A stretch of DNA of 6,072 bases from Pseudomonadota bacterium (GTDB taxonomy: Bacteria; Pseudomonadota; Alphaproteobacteria; Acetobacterales; Acetobacteraceae): the NCBI GenBank assembly GCA_021815835.1, contig JAKAZN010000135.1, forward strand, positions 1 through 6,072. The letters run 5' to 3'. Numbering within the stretch: position 1 is the stretch's first letter; every line of letters starts with the position of its first letter. A program made the translations under genes and the position numbers. Under the pieces are notes generated by a model that saw nothing but the letters and a program-made list of their open reading frames with translations, ran no database searches and was not told the origin of the DNA. Shown one piece after another: positions 1 through 5,705 of the stretch.

Positions 1-75
1 TACGGGACGCCATTTCGGAGATCGCCCCCCGCGTCCGGTGGCACGATCCCCCCCGCCCCCGAGCCGGAGCCCCCG
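1..75. other. Leader region upstream of purU
   Basis: This is the 75-base stretch before the purU start. The purU frame stays open through it to the window edge, but the residues it would encode are proline-rich and low in complexity, unlike the family N-terminus, so I treat it as non-coding leader. No convincing -35/-10 pair is visible and any promoter may lie outside the window. A plus-strand frame starting at base 3 reads briefly like protein ([11 protein letters not shown]), but it runs without a stop into purU, so no upstream gene end can be supported. Confidence 0.4.
66..69 (+). promoter_or_regulatory. Ribosome binding site of purU
   Basis: A GGAG core lies six bases before the ATG at 76. 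It supports that ATG as the start, even though the reading frame remains open upstream. Confidence 0.6.
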
Positions 76-939
76 ATGCCCCGCGATCCCTATGTGCTCA
101 CGCTCTCCTGCCGCAACCGTCCCGGCATCGTCGCGGCGGTGACCACGCGCCTGTTCGAACTGGGCGGCGATATCCGCGACGCGCGGCAATTCGACGATTC
201 GGAAACCGGCCGGTTCTTCATGCGCGTCGTGTTCGACGTGGCGCCGGAGGGCACCGATCGCGCGGGGTTGGAGGCCGCGCTGGAGGCCGTCGCCGCGCCG
301 TTCGGCATGGCATGGCGGCTCCGCCCGCAGGGCGAGAAGCGGCGGGTGATGATCCTGGTGTCGAAATTCGACCACTGCCTGGTGGATCTGTTGTATCGCT
401 GGCGCATCGGCGAAATTCCGATGGCGCTGACCGCCGTGGTCGCCAATCATCCGCGCGAAACCTACGCCCATGTCGATCTGGACGGCGTGGCGTTCCATTA
501 TCTGCCGGTGGACAAGGCGAACAAGGCGGCGCAGGAGGCGGCGCTGACCGCGCTGATCGCCGCGACCGGGACCGAGGTGGTGGTGCTGGCGCGCTACATG
601 CAGGTGCTGTCGCCGGCGCTGGCGGCCAGCCTCGCCGGGCGCTGCATCAACATCCATCATTCGTTCCTGCCCGGCTTCAAGGGCGCGCGGCCATACCACC
701 AGGCGCATGCGCGCGGGGTGAAGCTGATCGGGGCGACGGCGCATCTGGTGACCGACGATCTGGACGAAGGCCCGATCGTCGAACAGGACGTGGAACGGAT
801 CAGCCACCACGACACGCCGGAGGACCTGGTCCGCAAGGGACGCGATATCGAGCGGCGGGTGCTGGCGCGCGCGCTGCGGTATTTCCTGGAGGACCGGGTG
901 ATCGTCAACGGGGGAAAGACGGTGGTGTTCGTGGATTGA
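76..939 (+). CDS. purU: Formyltetrahydrofolate deformylase (PurU)
   Basis: Cytosolic enzyme that hydrolyses 10-formyltetrahydrofolate to tetrahydrofolate and formate, balancing the one-carbon pool and, in bacteria that have PurT, supplying formate for purine synthesis. The 287 residues match the usual family length. Residues about 6-82 form the N-terminal ACT domain ([17 protein letters not shown]), which in this family senses small effectors; E. coli PurU responds to methionine and glycine. Residues about 89-270 form the formyltransferase-like catalytic domain: [14 protein letters not shown] (96-109), [10 protein letters not shown] (171-180), [20 protein letters not shown] (191-210), and [14 protein letters not shown] (226-239). 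N192, H194 and D230 align with the Asn/His/Asp catalytic triad of the glycinamide ribonucleotide formyltransferase fold. The ATG at 76 has a good ribosome binding site and gives the typical N-terminus. No downstream gene on the same strand follows closely, so it is either monocistronic or the last gene of its unit. Confidence 0.96.
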   Translation: MPRDPYVLTLSCRNRPGIVAAVTTRLFELGGDIRDARQFDDSETGRFFMRVVFDVAPEGTDRAGLEAALEAVAAPFGMAWRLRPQGEKRRVMILVSKFDHCLVDLLYRWRIGEIPMALTAVVANHPRETYAHVDLDGVAFHYLPVDKANKAAQEAALTALIAATGTEVVVLARYMQVLSPALAASLAGRCINIHHSFLPGFKGARPYHQAHARGVKLIGATAHLVTDDLDEGPIVEQDVERISHHDTPEDLVRKGRDIERRVLARALRYFLEDRVIVNGGKTVVFVD

Positions 940-1096
940 ACGGGGGACGTTGGGCATACGGGGAGGCCGACCGCGATGCCGTTTCCGCCACGTGCCGACC
1001 GAATGCCGCCACCATGTTCACCAGCGTATCGCGGCCGAACAGGGTGATCCTGCCGCGCATCAGGTCCGACACGCGCGCGGTTCCGCCGGGCCGCAT
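905..1096 (-). pseudogene. C-terminal remnant of an XRE/HigA-type antitoxin
   Basis: An open frame on the minus strand from ATG 1096 encodes 63 residues. Residues 7-38 (nt 1078-983) read ARVSDLMRGRITLF followed by GRDTLVNMVAAFGRHV. This resembles the recognition helix and following helices of XRE-family helix-turn-helix antitoxins (HigA/NadS-like, Pfam HTH_37 type), where the usual text is close to QPRVSDLMRGK..LFSLD.LVNM.AA.GL.V. The first helices of the domain, normally some 50 residues more, are absent: upstream is a G-rich tract (GGGGGGAGGA on this strand) with no recognisable continuation in any frame. The tail after residue 40 is unlike the family and runs into the 3' end of purU on the opposite strand. 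I infer a decayed fragment, not a working regulator. No toxin partner is visible. The family match is from memory and was not computed. Confidence 0.5.
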
Positions 1097-1329
1097 TCCT
1101 CCCCCCTCCCCGCCCTTCCCCGTGCAATCCGGATTATGCGCTCGCCTCGCAAGCCCGATCGATCATGGTGCCAGCAGAAGAAAGACCAGCAGAAGAAAGA
1201 ATCGGCGCAGATGCAGGAGGATGCGCGCGGATGGTGCGAATGGAATGGCATTCCGGCAGCCTGCCTCGTATTCGGGATAGGCGGCGTGGTCGGAGCGCGG
1301 GCAGGGTCGCTCGGCCGATGGGCCGGGGA
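940..1329. other. Intergenic region between purU and tRNA-Met
   Basis: About 390 bases without an intact gene. It contains the antitoxin-like remnant on the minus strand (to 1096), a pyrimidine-rich tract on the plus strand (about 1096-1127) and a perfect 15-base tandem duplication (1171-1200). A small inverted repeat (GGCC-GATG-GGCC, core 1313-1324) lies just past the tRNA 3' end. The base composition is more mixed than in the flanking genes (AG-rich around 1171-1225). A 56-codon open frame from ATG 1165 to the stop at 1333-1335 ends inside the tRNA gene and has no recognisable content. Confidence 0.5.
1171..1200. repeat. Perfect tandem duplication of a 15-base unit
   Basis: The unit CCAGCAGAAGAAAGA occurs at 1171-1185 and again, without mismatch, at 1186-1200. 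It is purine-rich on the plus strand and stands out against the GC-rich surroundings. Because 15 is a multiple of three, any frame through it gains five residues per copy; on the minus strand one frame reads a leucine/phenylalanine-rich string (FFLLLVFLLLAP, then stop at 1163). The unit number is only two, so it may simply be a recent slippage event. Confidence 0.85.
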
Positions 1330-1404
1330 TGGTAGCGGCGGGCGGATTTGAACCACCGACCAAGGGATTATGATTCCCCTGCTCTACCGCTGAGCTACGC
1401 CGCC
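1330..1404 (-). tRNA. tRNA-Met (anticodon CAT, elongator type)
   Basis: Read on the minus strand, the sequence folds into a full cloverleaf of 72 bases plus an encoded CCA (1332-1330). The acceptor stem is GGCGGCG with CGCCGCT. The D arm is GCTC-AGCGGTA-GAGC with a short seven-base loop. The anticodon arm is GGGGA-ATCATAA-TCCCT with anticodon CAT. The variable loop has five bases (TGGTC), and the T arm is GGTGG-TTCAAAT-CCGCC with one G-U pair. The discriminator base is A. The CAT anticodon could belong to initiator Met, elongator Met or lysidine-modified Ile2. The ordinary first D-stem and anticodon stem (no run of three G-C pairs next to the loop) argue against the initiator. The GTAGCTCAG start, GCTACCA end and ATCATAA loop are what I recall for alphaproteobacterial elongator tRNA-Met. 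Ile2 is the main alternative. Confidence 0.93.
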
Positions 1405-1421
1405 ATCCATCGCAAGCCCGC

Positions 1422-1450
1422 ACATAGGGCGCCCCGCCCGGGGCCGTCAA
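1422..1450 (-). promoter_or_regulatory. Promoter of tRNA-Met
   Basis: On the minus strand TTGACG (1450-1445) is followed after exactly 17 bases by CTATGT (1427-1422). This is a near-consensus housekeeping promoter for a GC-rich alphaproteobacterium. Transcription would begin near 1415, giving a leader of roughly ten bases before the mature tRNA 5' end at 1404. The bases right after the -10 are GC-rich (GCGGGC), as is usual for stable-RNA promoters under stringent control. The spacer holds a perfect inverted repeat, GCCCC-GCCC-GGGGC in plus-strand orientation (1431-1444). Confidence 0.7.
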
Positions 1451-1502
1451 CCGCCCCGTTTCGCGCTTGACGCGCGTCGGACCGGACGGACACACTCGCC
1501 CC

Positions 1503-3797
1503 ATGCCCCCCGGGCCGCCATTCCACCGCCGCGAGGATGCGCGCCTGCTCACCGGCGCCGCGCGCTATGTGGACGACCTTATTATCCCCGGCGTCCTGCA
1601 CGCGGTCTTCGTCCGCTCCCCGCACGCCCATGCCGCCATCCGCGCCATCGACGCCGCCGCCGCGCGCGCGGCCCCCGGCGTGGCCGGGGTGTTCGCCGCC
1701 GCGGACCTGGCGGCGGACGGGCTCGGCCCCCTGCCCTGCACCGCGCAGATCGCCTCGCTGGCCCCGCTGATCGTGCCGCCCCGTCCGGCGCTGCCCGCCG
1801 CGCGCGTGCGCCATGTGGGCGAAGCGGTGGCGTTCGTGGTCGCCGCGAGCTTATCCGCCGCGCGCGACGCGGCCGAACTGGTGCGGGTAGCCTACGAACC
1901 GCTGTCGGCGGTGGTCGATCCGCGCGCGGCCCTCGCCCCGGGCGCGCCGGTCCTGCACGACGAAGCCCCCGGCAACCTCGCCTACCGCTTCCAGCGCGGC
2001 GACGCGGCCGCGGTCGCGCGCGGCTTCGCGGCCGCCGCCCTCACTGTCAGCCTCGATCTCGTGAACCCGCGCCTGATCGTGGCGCCGATCGAGCCGCGCG
2101 GGGCGATTGGCCTCCCCGTTGGCGGCCTTCCCGCCGGCGACGGGCTGGAGCTGATCGTCAGCGGCGCGTCGGTGCACGGCATCCGCGACGCGCTGGCGGG
2201 GATTTTCCACCTGCCGCCGGAGCGGGTCCGGGTGCGCGCGCCGGAAGTGGGCGGCGGGTTCGGGGTGAAGAACGCCGCCTATCCCGAATACGTGGCGCTT
2301 CTGTGGGCGGCGCGCCGCCTGGACCGGGCGGTGAAATGGATCGCCGACCGGGGCGAGGATTTCGTCTCCACCGCGCAGGGCCGCGACAACCTGACCCATG
2401 CGCGCCTGGCGTTGGACGCGGACGGGCGGTTCCTGGCGCTGGAGGTCGAAACGATCGCCCCGCTCGGCGCCCATGTCGCGGGCTTCGGCCCGGGCACCGG
2501 AACCAACGCGCCGGCGACCGCCATGGGCGGGCCGTATGCGATCCCGGCCGCGTTCATGGACGTGCGCGGCGTGCTGACGAACACGGTGCCGATCGACGCC
2601 TATCGCGGCGCCGGCAAGCCGGAGGCGAACTACCTGACCGAACGGCTGATCGAGGCCGCCGCGCGCGCCGGCGGTTGGGATCCGTTCGCGCTGCGGCGGG
2701 CCAACCTGATCGCGTCGTTCCCGTATCGGAACGCGCTGGGCACCGAGATCGACAGCGGCGATTTCGTGGCGCTGCTGGACGCGGCCGAGCGCGCCGCCGA
2801 TCGCGCCGGCCTGGTCGCGCGCAAGGCCGAGGCGGCCTCGCGTGGGCGGCTGCGCGGCCAAGGCGTGGCGTGTTACCTGGAAACGTCTCGCGGGCAGCCG
2901 AACGAGGCGGCGGAGCTGCGGTTCGATGCGGACGGAACCATCGCCCTGGTGGTCGGCACGCAATCGACCGGGATGGGCCACGAGACCGCCTATGTCCGCC
3001 TCGCCGCTACGCGGCTGGGCCTGCCGGAAAGCGGCTTTCGTTACGTGCAGGGCGATACCGCGCTGGTTGCGACCGGCGGCGGGCATGGCGGCGCGCGGTC
3101 CATGCACATGGGCGGCACCGCGATGCTGCGCGCGATCGAGGCGCTGCTGGCGAAGGCCCGGCCGATGGCGGCGCGGCTGCTGCAAGCGCGCGCGGACGCG
3201 CTTTCCTACGTGGACGGCGCCTTCCGCGCCCCGGACGGCCGCGCCGTGACCCTGGCCACGATCGCGGCCGATCCCGACCGGTCCGGATCGCTCGATACGC
3301 GGGCGGAGAATATCTGCGACCGCTTCAGCTTCCCCGCCGGCTGCCACGTCGCGGAGGTGGAGATCGATTCCGAAACCGGCGCGGTGAGCCTGGAACGTTA
3401 TCGGGCGTTCGACGATTTCGGCACCCTGCTCGATCCCACGATCACCGCGGGCCAGGTGCAGGGCGGGCTCGCCCAAGGGATCGGCCAGGCGCTGTGGGAG
3501 CGCACGGTGTACGATCCGGAATCGGGACAATTGCTGTCCGGCAGCCTGATGGACTACGCGCTGGCGCGCGCTTCCGACCTGCCCGATCTGATGGTGACGT
3601 TGCGACAGACGCCCAGCACCGCCAATCCGCTGGGCGTGAAGGGCAGCGGCCAGGCCGGCGCGATGATCGGGCCGCAGACGGTGATGCACGCGGTGCTGGA
3701 CGCGCTCGCCCCGCGCGGCGTGATGGCGCTCGACATGCCGGCCACGGCGGAGGCGGTGTGGCAGGCATTGAACGGACGCCAGGACAGCGCGCCGTAG
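1503..3797 (+). CDS. Xanthine dehydrogenase/CoxL-family molybdopterin-binding large subunit
   Basis: Molybdenum hydroxylase large subunit, which binds the molybdopterin cofactor and hydroxylates a carbon of an aromatic heterocycle or aldehyde using water; the substrate cannot be read from the sequence. The 764 residues match the CoxL-like size. The aldehyde-oxidase a/b hammerhead domain comes first (about 14-130, TGAARYVDD to VAYEPLSAVVDP), then two molybdopterin-binding regions. Visible motifs are IEPRGAI (196-202), VGGGFGVKN (249-257), AYRGAGK (366-372, the form II AYRGAGR loop with Lys last, not the CO dehydrogenase AYxCSFR loop), TGMGHET (489-495) and GVKGSGQAGAMIG from about 711. In that last motif the usual catalytic Glu of GxKGxGEAG is Gln (Q717, codon 3651-3653). 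I chose ATG 1503 because PPFHRREDARLLTGAARYVDD is the normal family N-terminus; a TTG at 1467 would add 12 atypical residues. No clear ribosome binding site is seen. The 2Fe-2S and FAD subunits that normally accompany it are absent from the window. L117 is a rare TTA codon. Confidence 0.93.
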   Translation: MPPGPPFHRREDARLLTGAARYVDDLIIPGVLHAVFVRSPHAHAAIRAIDAAAARAAPGVAGVFAAADLAADGLGPLPCTAQIASLAPLIVPPRPALPAARVRHVGEAVAFVVAASLSAARDAAELVRVAYEPLSAVVDPRAALAPGAPVLHDEAPGNLAYRFQRGDAAAVARGFAAAALTVSLDLVNPRLIVAPIEPRGAIGLPVGGLPAGDGLELIVSGASVHGIRDALAGIFHLPPERVRVRAPEVGGGFGVKNAAYPEYVALLWAARRLDRAVKWIADRGEDFVSTAQGRDNLTHARLALDADGRFLALEVETIAPLGAHVAGFGPGTGTNAPATAMGGPYAIPAAFMDVRGVLTNTVPIDAYRGAGKPEANYLTERLIEAAARAGGWDPFALRRANLIASFPYRNALGTEIDSGDFVALLDAAERAADRAGLVARKAEAASRGRLRGQGVACYLETSRGQPNEAAELRFDADGTIALVVGTQSTGMGHETAYVRLAATRLGLPESGFRYVQGDTALVATGGGHGGARSMHMGGTAMLRAIEALLAKARPMAARLLQARADALSYVDGAFRAPDGRAVTLATIAADPDRSGSLDTRAENICDRFSFPAGCHVAEVEIDSETGAVSLERYRAFDDFGTLLDPTITAGQVQGGLAQGIGQALWERTVYDPESGQLLSGSLMDYALARASDLPDLMVTLRQTPSTANPLGVKGSGQAGAMIGPQTVMHAVLDALAPRGVMALDMPATAEAVWQALNGRQDSAP

Positions 3798-3840
3798 CGG
3801 TGGGTCGCCACCGAGCCCACCGCCGGCAAGGCCCTGCCGG
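3798..3840 (+). terminator. Hairpin cluster after the molybdenum hydroxylase gene
   Basis: Directly after the stop codon, GCGGTGGG (3797-3804) can pair with CCCACCGC (3816-3823). A competing shorter hairpin is CGGTGG-GTCG-CCACCG (3798-3813). A further hairpin CCGGCA-AGGCCC-TGCCGG lies at 3823-3840. None is followed by a run of T, so this is not a classical intrinsic terminator. A role in termination or in protecting the 3' end of the transcript is an inference from position. Confidence 0.35.
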
Positions 3841-3923
3841 ACGTCAGGCTCGACCGCCGATCGCGCGCCGATCCCCCCGCCTGGCACTTGTCGGCGGAGC
3901 CTGGCGCCCTCATGTGATCGGGT

Positions 3924-4196
3924 ATGCAAAAAACCTACGGACCCATGCCCTATGCCTTTCCCCTGATGATGGCCCGACTGACGGCCGCATCCTGGGAAAC
4001 GATCCTGCACCGCACCGTGATGATGGCCGAGGGAAGCTGCACCGTCGCGGAATATAGCCGCATGGTCGCGGAAAAGGCGACCGCGATGCAGCTCTCGATG
4101 GTCGCGCTCGCGACCGGGCAGGACGGGGCCGCGGTGCTGGCACCCTTCGTCACCCGCGCCCGCGCCAACGCGAAGCGGCTGCGCCGCGCGCGATAG
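3924..4196 (+). CDS. Small hypothetical protein, 90 residues
   Basis: I do not recognise a named family with certainty. The protein is likely helical and soluble: residues 11-60 are rich in Met and Ala with the stretch SWETILHRTVMMAEG (23-37) and AEYSRMVAEKATAMQ (42-56). The C-terminus is strongly basic (TRARANAKRLRRAR, 77-90). It has no cysteine-pair motif, signal peptide or obvious transmembrane segment; C39 is the only cysteine. The pattern of a short amphipathic helical protein with a basic tail loosely recalls phasin-like or small nucleoid/regulatory proteins of alphaproteobacteria, but that is a guess. Start choice is uncertain: ATG 3924 gives the longest form and has no clear ribosome binding site, while ATG 3945 and 3951 are alternatives (GGA lies just before 3945). 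A weak promoter-like pair, TTGTCG and CATGTG spaced by 17 bases, precedes ATG 3924, which would give a leaderless or near-leaderless message. Codon use matches the neighbours and the gene converges on the minus-strand operon. Confidence 0.7.
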   Translation: MQKTYGPMPYAFPLMMARLTAASWETILHRTVMMAEGSCTVAEYSRMVAEKATAMQLSMVALATGQDGAAVLAPFVTRARANAKRLRRAR

Positions 4197-4202
4197 CGCG
4201 GC
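4183..4202. terminator. Possible bidirectional hairpin between convergent genes
   Basis: A perfect seven-pair stem GCCGCGC-GCGATA-GCGCGGC spans the stop codon of the 90-residue gene, with the TAG at 4194-4196 in and next to the loop. The convergent operon ends only 21 bases further on at 4224. No T-run follows on either strand, so a terminator role is uncertain; such a stem could also arise by chance in DNA this rich in G and C. Confidence 0.3.
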
Positions 4203-4223
4203 CAGGGGGTGCCGGATCGCGGC

Positions 4224-4799
4224 TCAGCCCCGCGCCGCGCGGTGATATTCCCGGTTCGGCATCATGTCGGTCGCCGAGGCCATCCGGTTCGACAGGTTGA
4301 AGAACGCCACCGTCTCGGCCAGGTCGAACAGATCGTTCGCGTTCAGCCCCAGCGCGCGCAGGCCGTCGCGGTCCGCTTCCTCGATCAGCCAGGGCGTGGT
4401 GGTCATCTTCCAGGCGAAATCCAGCATCCCGCGCTGGCGCGGATCGAGCTGCGCCACGCGATAGTTCAGCGCCATCATCTCGCCCAGCTCGGGATCGCCG
4501 GAAAGCTGGCGCACCGCCGCGCCGTGCGCGACCAGGCAGTAGTAGCAACGATTCGCCGACGAGACGACCACCGCCACCATCTCGCGTTCCAGCTTGGACA
4601 GGCCGGAGGGCGCCAGCATGATCTCGTTGTACATCGCCATGAAATGGCGCAGCCGCTGGGGCTTGAGACTGTAGGCGCCGAACACGTTGGGCACGAAGCC
4701 CAGCTTTTCCACGCATTTGCGCCAGATCGCCTGCAGGTCCTCATCCAGCCCGGCGGGATCGGGCACGCCGAGGCGGGAGACATGGTCCGGTTGCGGCAT
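4224..4799 (-). CDS. Peroxidase-related protein, carboxymuconolactone decarboxylase/AhpD-like
   Basis: The 191-residue protein fits the 'uncharacterised peroxidase-related enzyme' branch of the AhpD/carboxymuconolactone decarboxylase superfamily. These are small all-helical, often oligomeric proteins, some of which reduce hydroperoxides through a CxxC pair. The core is LSKLEREMVAVVVSSANRCY (67-86) followed by YCLVAHG (87-93). It contains the redox pair C85 and C88, H92 four residues on, and an upstream glutamate (E71 or E73), the layout of the AhpD proton-relay centre. The N-terminal segment GFVPNVFGAYSLKPQRLRHF (34-53) is also typical. A GGAGG ribosome binding site lies ten bases before ATG 4799. 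It is the last gene of a three-gene minus-strand unit, 20 bases after the FkbM gene. The open frame continues upstream of 4799 in a different frame from FkbM, but the family N-terminus and the ribosome binding site fix the start here. The actual substrate and electron donor are unknown. Confidence 0.9.
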   Translation of the reverse strand: MPQPDHVSRLGVPDPAGLDEDLQAIWRKCVEKLGFVPNVFGAYSLKPQRLRHFMAMYNEIMLAPSGLSKLEREMVAVVVSSANRCYYCLVAHGAAVRQLSGDPELGEMMALNYRVAQLDPRQRGMLDFAWKMTTTPWLIEEADRDGLRALGLNANDLFDLAETVAFFNLSNRMASATDMMPNREYHRAARG

Positions 4800-4809
4800 C
4801 GGTCGAAGA

Positions 4810-4814
4810 CCTCC
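4810..4814 (-). promoter_or_regulatory. Ribosome binding site of the AhpD-like gene
   Basis: GGAGG on the minus strand lies ten bases upstream of the ATG at 4799, within the 20-base gap after the FkbM stop codon. It decides the start within a frame that stays open 630 bases further upstream. Confidence 0.75.
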
Positions 4815-4819
4815 GTGTG

Positions 4820-5692
4820 TCAGCGCGGCGCAGTCTTCCCCGGTTCGGCCGGCGCTGTCGATCCCGCCGCGTCCGCCCGCCGGAACAGCCGGTTGCGCCG
4901 CGATCCCTGATCGCGCATCGCCCGGTCCTCGGTCAGCCCCGAAGCGGCCAGCAGCGGCTCCAGCGTGGTTGCCGCCGCATCGGCCTGCGCGCCCTCCACC
5001 TCCACCAGCACCGAGCGCGTGCCGCGCAGGGTTTCCGGCCCGCCGCGCAGGATCCATGCCTCCGCCCCGTCCACATCCAGCTTCACGTGATCGGGCGGCG
5101 GCAGCCCGAGCACCGCGACCGCATCGTCCATGCGCATCGCCTGCACCTTCTGGGAAAACCCCGTCGCCGCGCGGCCCCACTGGTCGGCGCTGCCGGCGAG
5201 TGCATTCATCGCCGCGCCGGCCTCCATGCTGGAAAGCGTCAGCGCGGTCAGTCCCGACCGATCCGACAGCGCGATCGGCAGCGGCGTCACGGACTCCCCC
5301 AGCCCATTCAGCGCTACGTGCTCCACCAGCAGCGCGAAGCTGGTGGCCTTCGGCTCGAACGCGATCACCCGAACGCCGCGCTGCGCCGCATAGAGCGCGA
5401 ATTGGCCGAAGGACGCGCCGATATCCCACAGCACCTCGCCCGGCGTCATCGCATCGACCCAGGCCAGGGTTTCGGGTTCGTCGCCGAAGAAATCCGCGAG
5501 CGCGCCGGCGACGTGCCGGCCGCGATGGCCGAGGAAACGCAAGCTCCCGCGCGCAGTCGGCACCACGACCGTGCCGCGCCGCTCCAGCTCCGCGGCCAGG
5601 TTGGCGATGGTCTTGCCACGCTGGCGATGCGGCTGCACGGCGTTCACCGCGTCCAGGAACCGAGCGACCAGCCGGGCAGCGGTACGGCTCAT
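4820..5692 (-). CDS. FkbM-family SAM-dependent methyltransferase
   Basis: S-adenosylmethionine-dependent O-methyltransferase of the FkbM family (Methyltransf_21 type), a group that methylates hydroxyls on sugars, polyketides and other small molecules; the acceptor here is not predictable. The protein has 290 residues. After an N-terminal helical region comes the Rossmann-like fold with motif I VLWDIGASFGQFALYAA (87-103), the acidic residue of motif II in VIAFEPKATSFALL (109-122, E113), VALNG (126-130), and the family signature DHVKLDVDGAEAWILRGG (201-218). VLVEVEG (228-234) is the next strand. The last 20 or so residues are rich in Ala, Pro and Gly and look disordered. The ATG at 5692 begins 13 bases after the stop of the preceding dehydrogenase gene and has no strong ribosome binding site, which suggests translational coupling. 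FkbM genes often sit in surface-polysaccharide or secondary-metabolite clusters, but the neighbours seen here do not decide that. Confidence 0.92.
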   Translation of the reverse strand: MSRTAARLVARFLDAVNAVQPHRQRGKTIANLAAELERRGTVVVPTARGSLRFLGHRGRHVAGALADFFGDEPETLAWVDAMTPGEVLWDIGASFGQFALYAAQRGVRVIAFEPKATSFALLVEHVALNGLGESVTPLPIALSDRSGLTALTLSSMEAGAAMNALAGSADQWGRAATGFSQKVQAMRMDDAVAVLGLPPPDHVKLDVDGAEAWILRGGPETLRGTRSVLVEVEGAQADAAATTLEPLLAASGLTEDRAMRDQGSRRNRLFRRADAAGSTAPAEPGKTAPR

Positions 5693-5705
5693 GCGGACCG
5701 CGCGC

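Noticed and set aside
312..1280. A 322-codon plus-strand frame overlapping purU and running into the intergenic region
   Set aside because: It is a low-complexity Arg/Gly/Ala translation in the wrong frame of purU. The part beyond 940 has no protein-like character.
1165..1335. A 56-codon plus-strand open frame containing the 15-base repeat
   Set aside because: It ends inside the tRNA gene and has no ribosome binding site. Its second half is Arg/Gly-rich with no recognisable features.
1330..1404. The tRNA as an integration site with a duplicated 3' end
   Set aside because: I looked for a second copy of the tRNA 3' segment (TTCAAATCCGCC) elsewhere in the window and saw none, and there is no integrase gene.
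1467..1502. TTG at 1467 as the start of the hydroxylase
   Set aside because: It adds 12 residues not expected in the family and overlaps a promoter-like TTGACG. ATG 1503 gives the standard N-terminus.
1163..1552. A 129-codon minus-strand frame ending in a hydrophobic stretch
   Set aside because: It runs straight through the tRNA gene and its promoter, and no start codon lies near the hydrophobic end.
1851..4010. A 719-codon open frame on the minus strand antisense to the molybdenum hydroxylase gene
   Set aside because: Its composition is Arg/Gly/Ala-rich with no recognisable motif. Long stop-free antisense frames are expected when the sense gene is GC-rich at third positions. The sense frame has all the family motifs.
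2303..4057. A 584-codon plus-strand open frame overlapping the hydroxylase in another frame
   Set aside because: It is an Arg/Gly-rich shadow of the real gene with no domain signature.
4224..5429. A possible 401-residue fusion protein carrying the AhpD-like domain at its C-terminus
   Set aside because: The first 210 residues are an out-of-frame reading of the FkbM gene. The AhpD-like family N-terminus begins at ATG 4799 with its own GGAGG.
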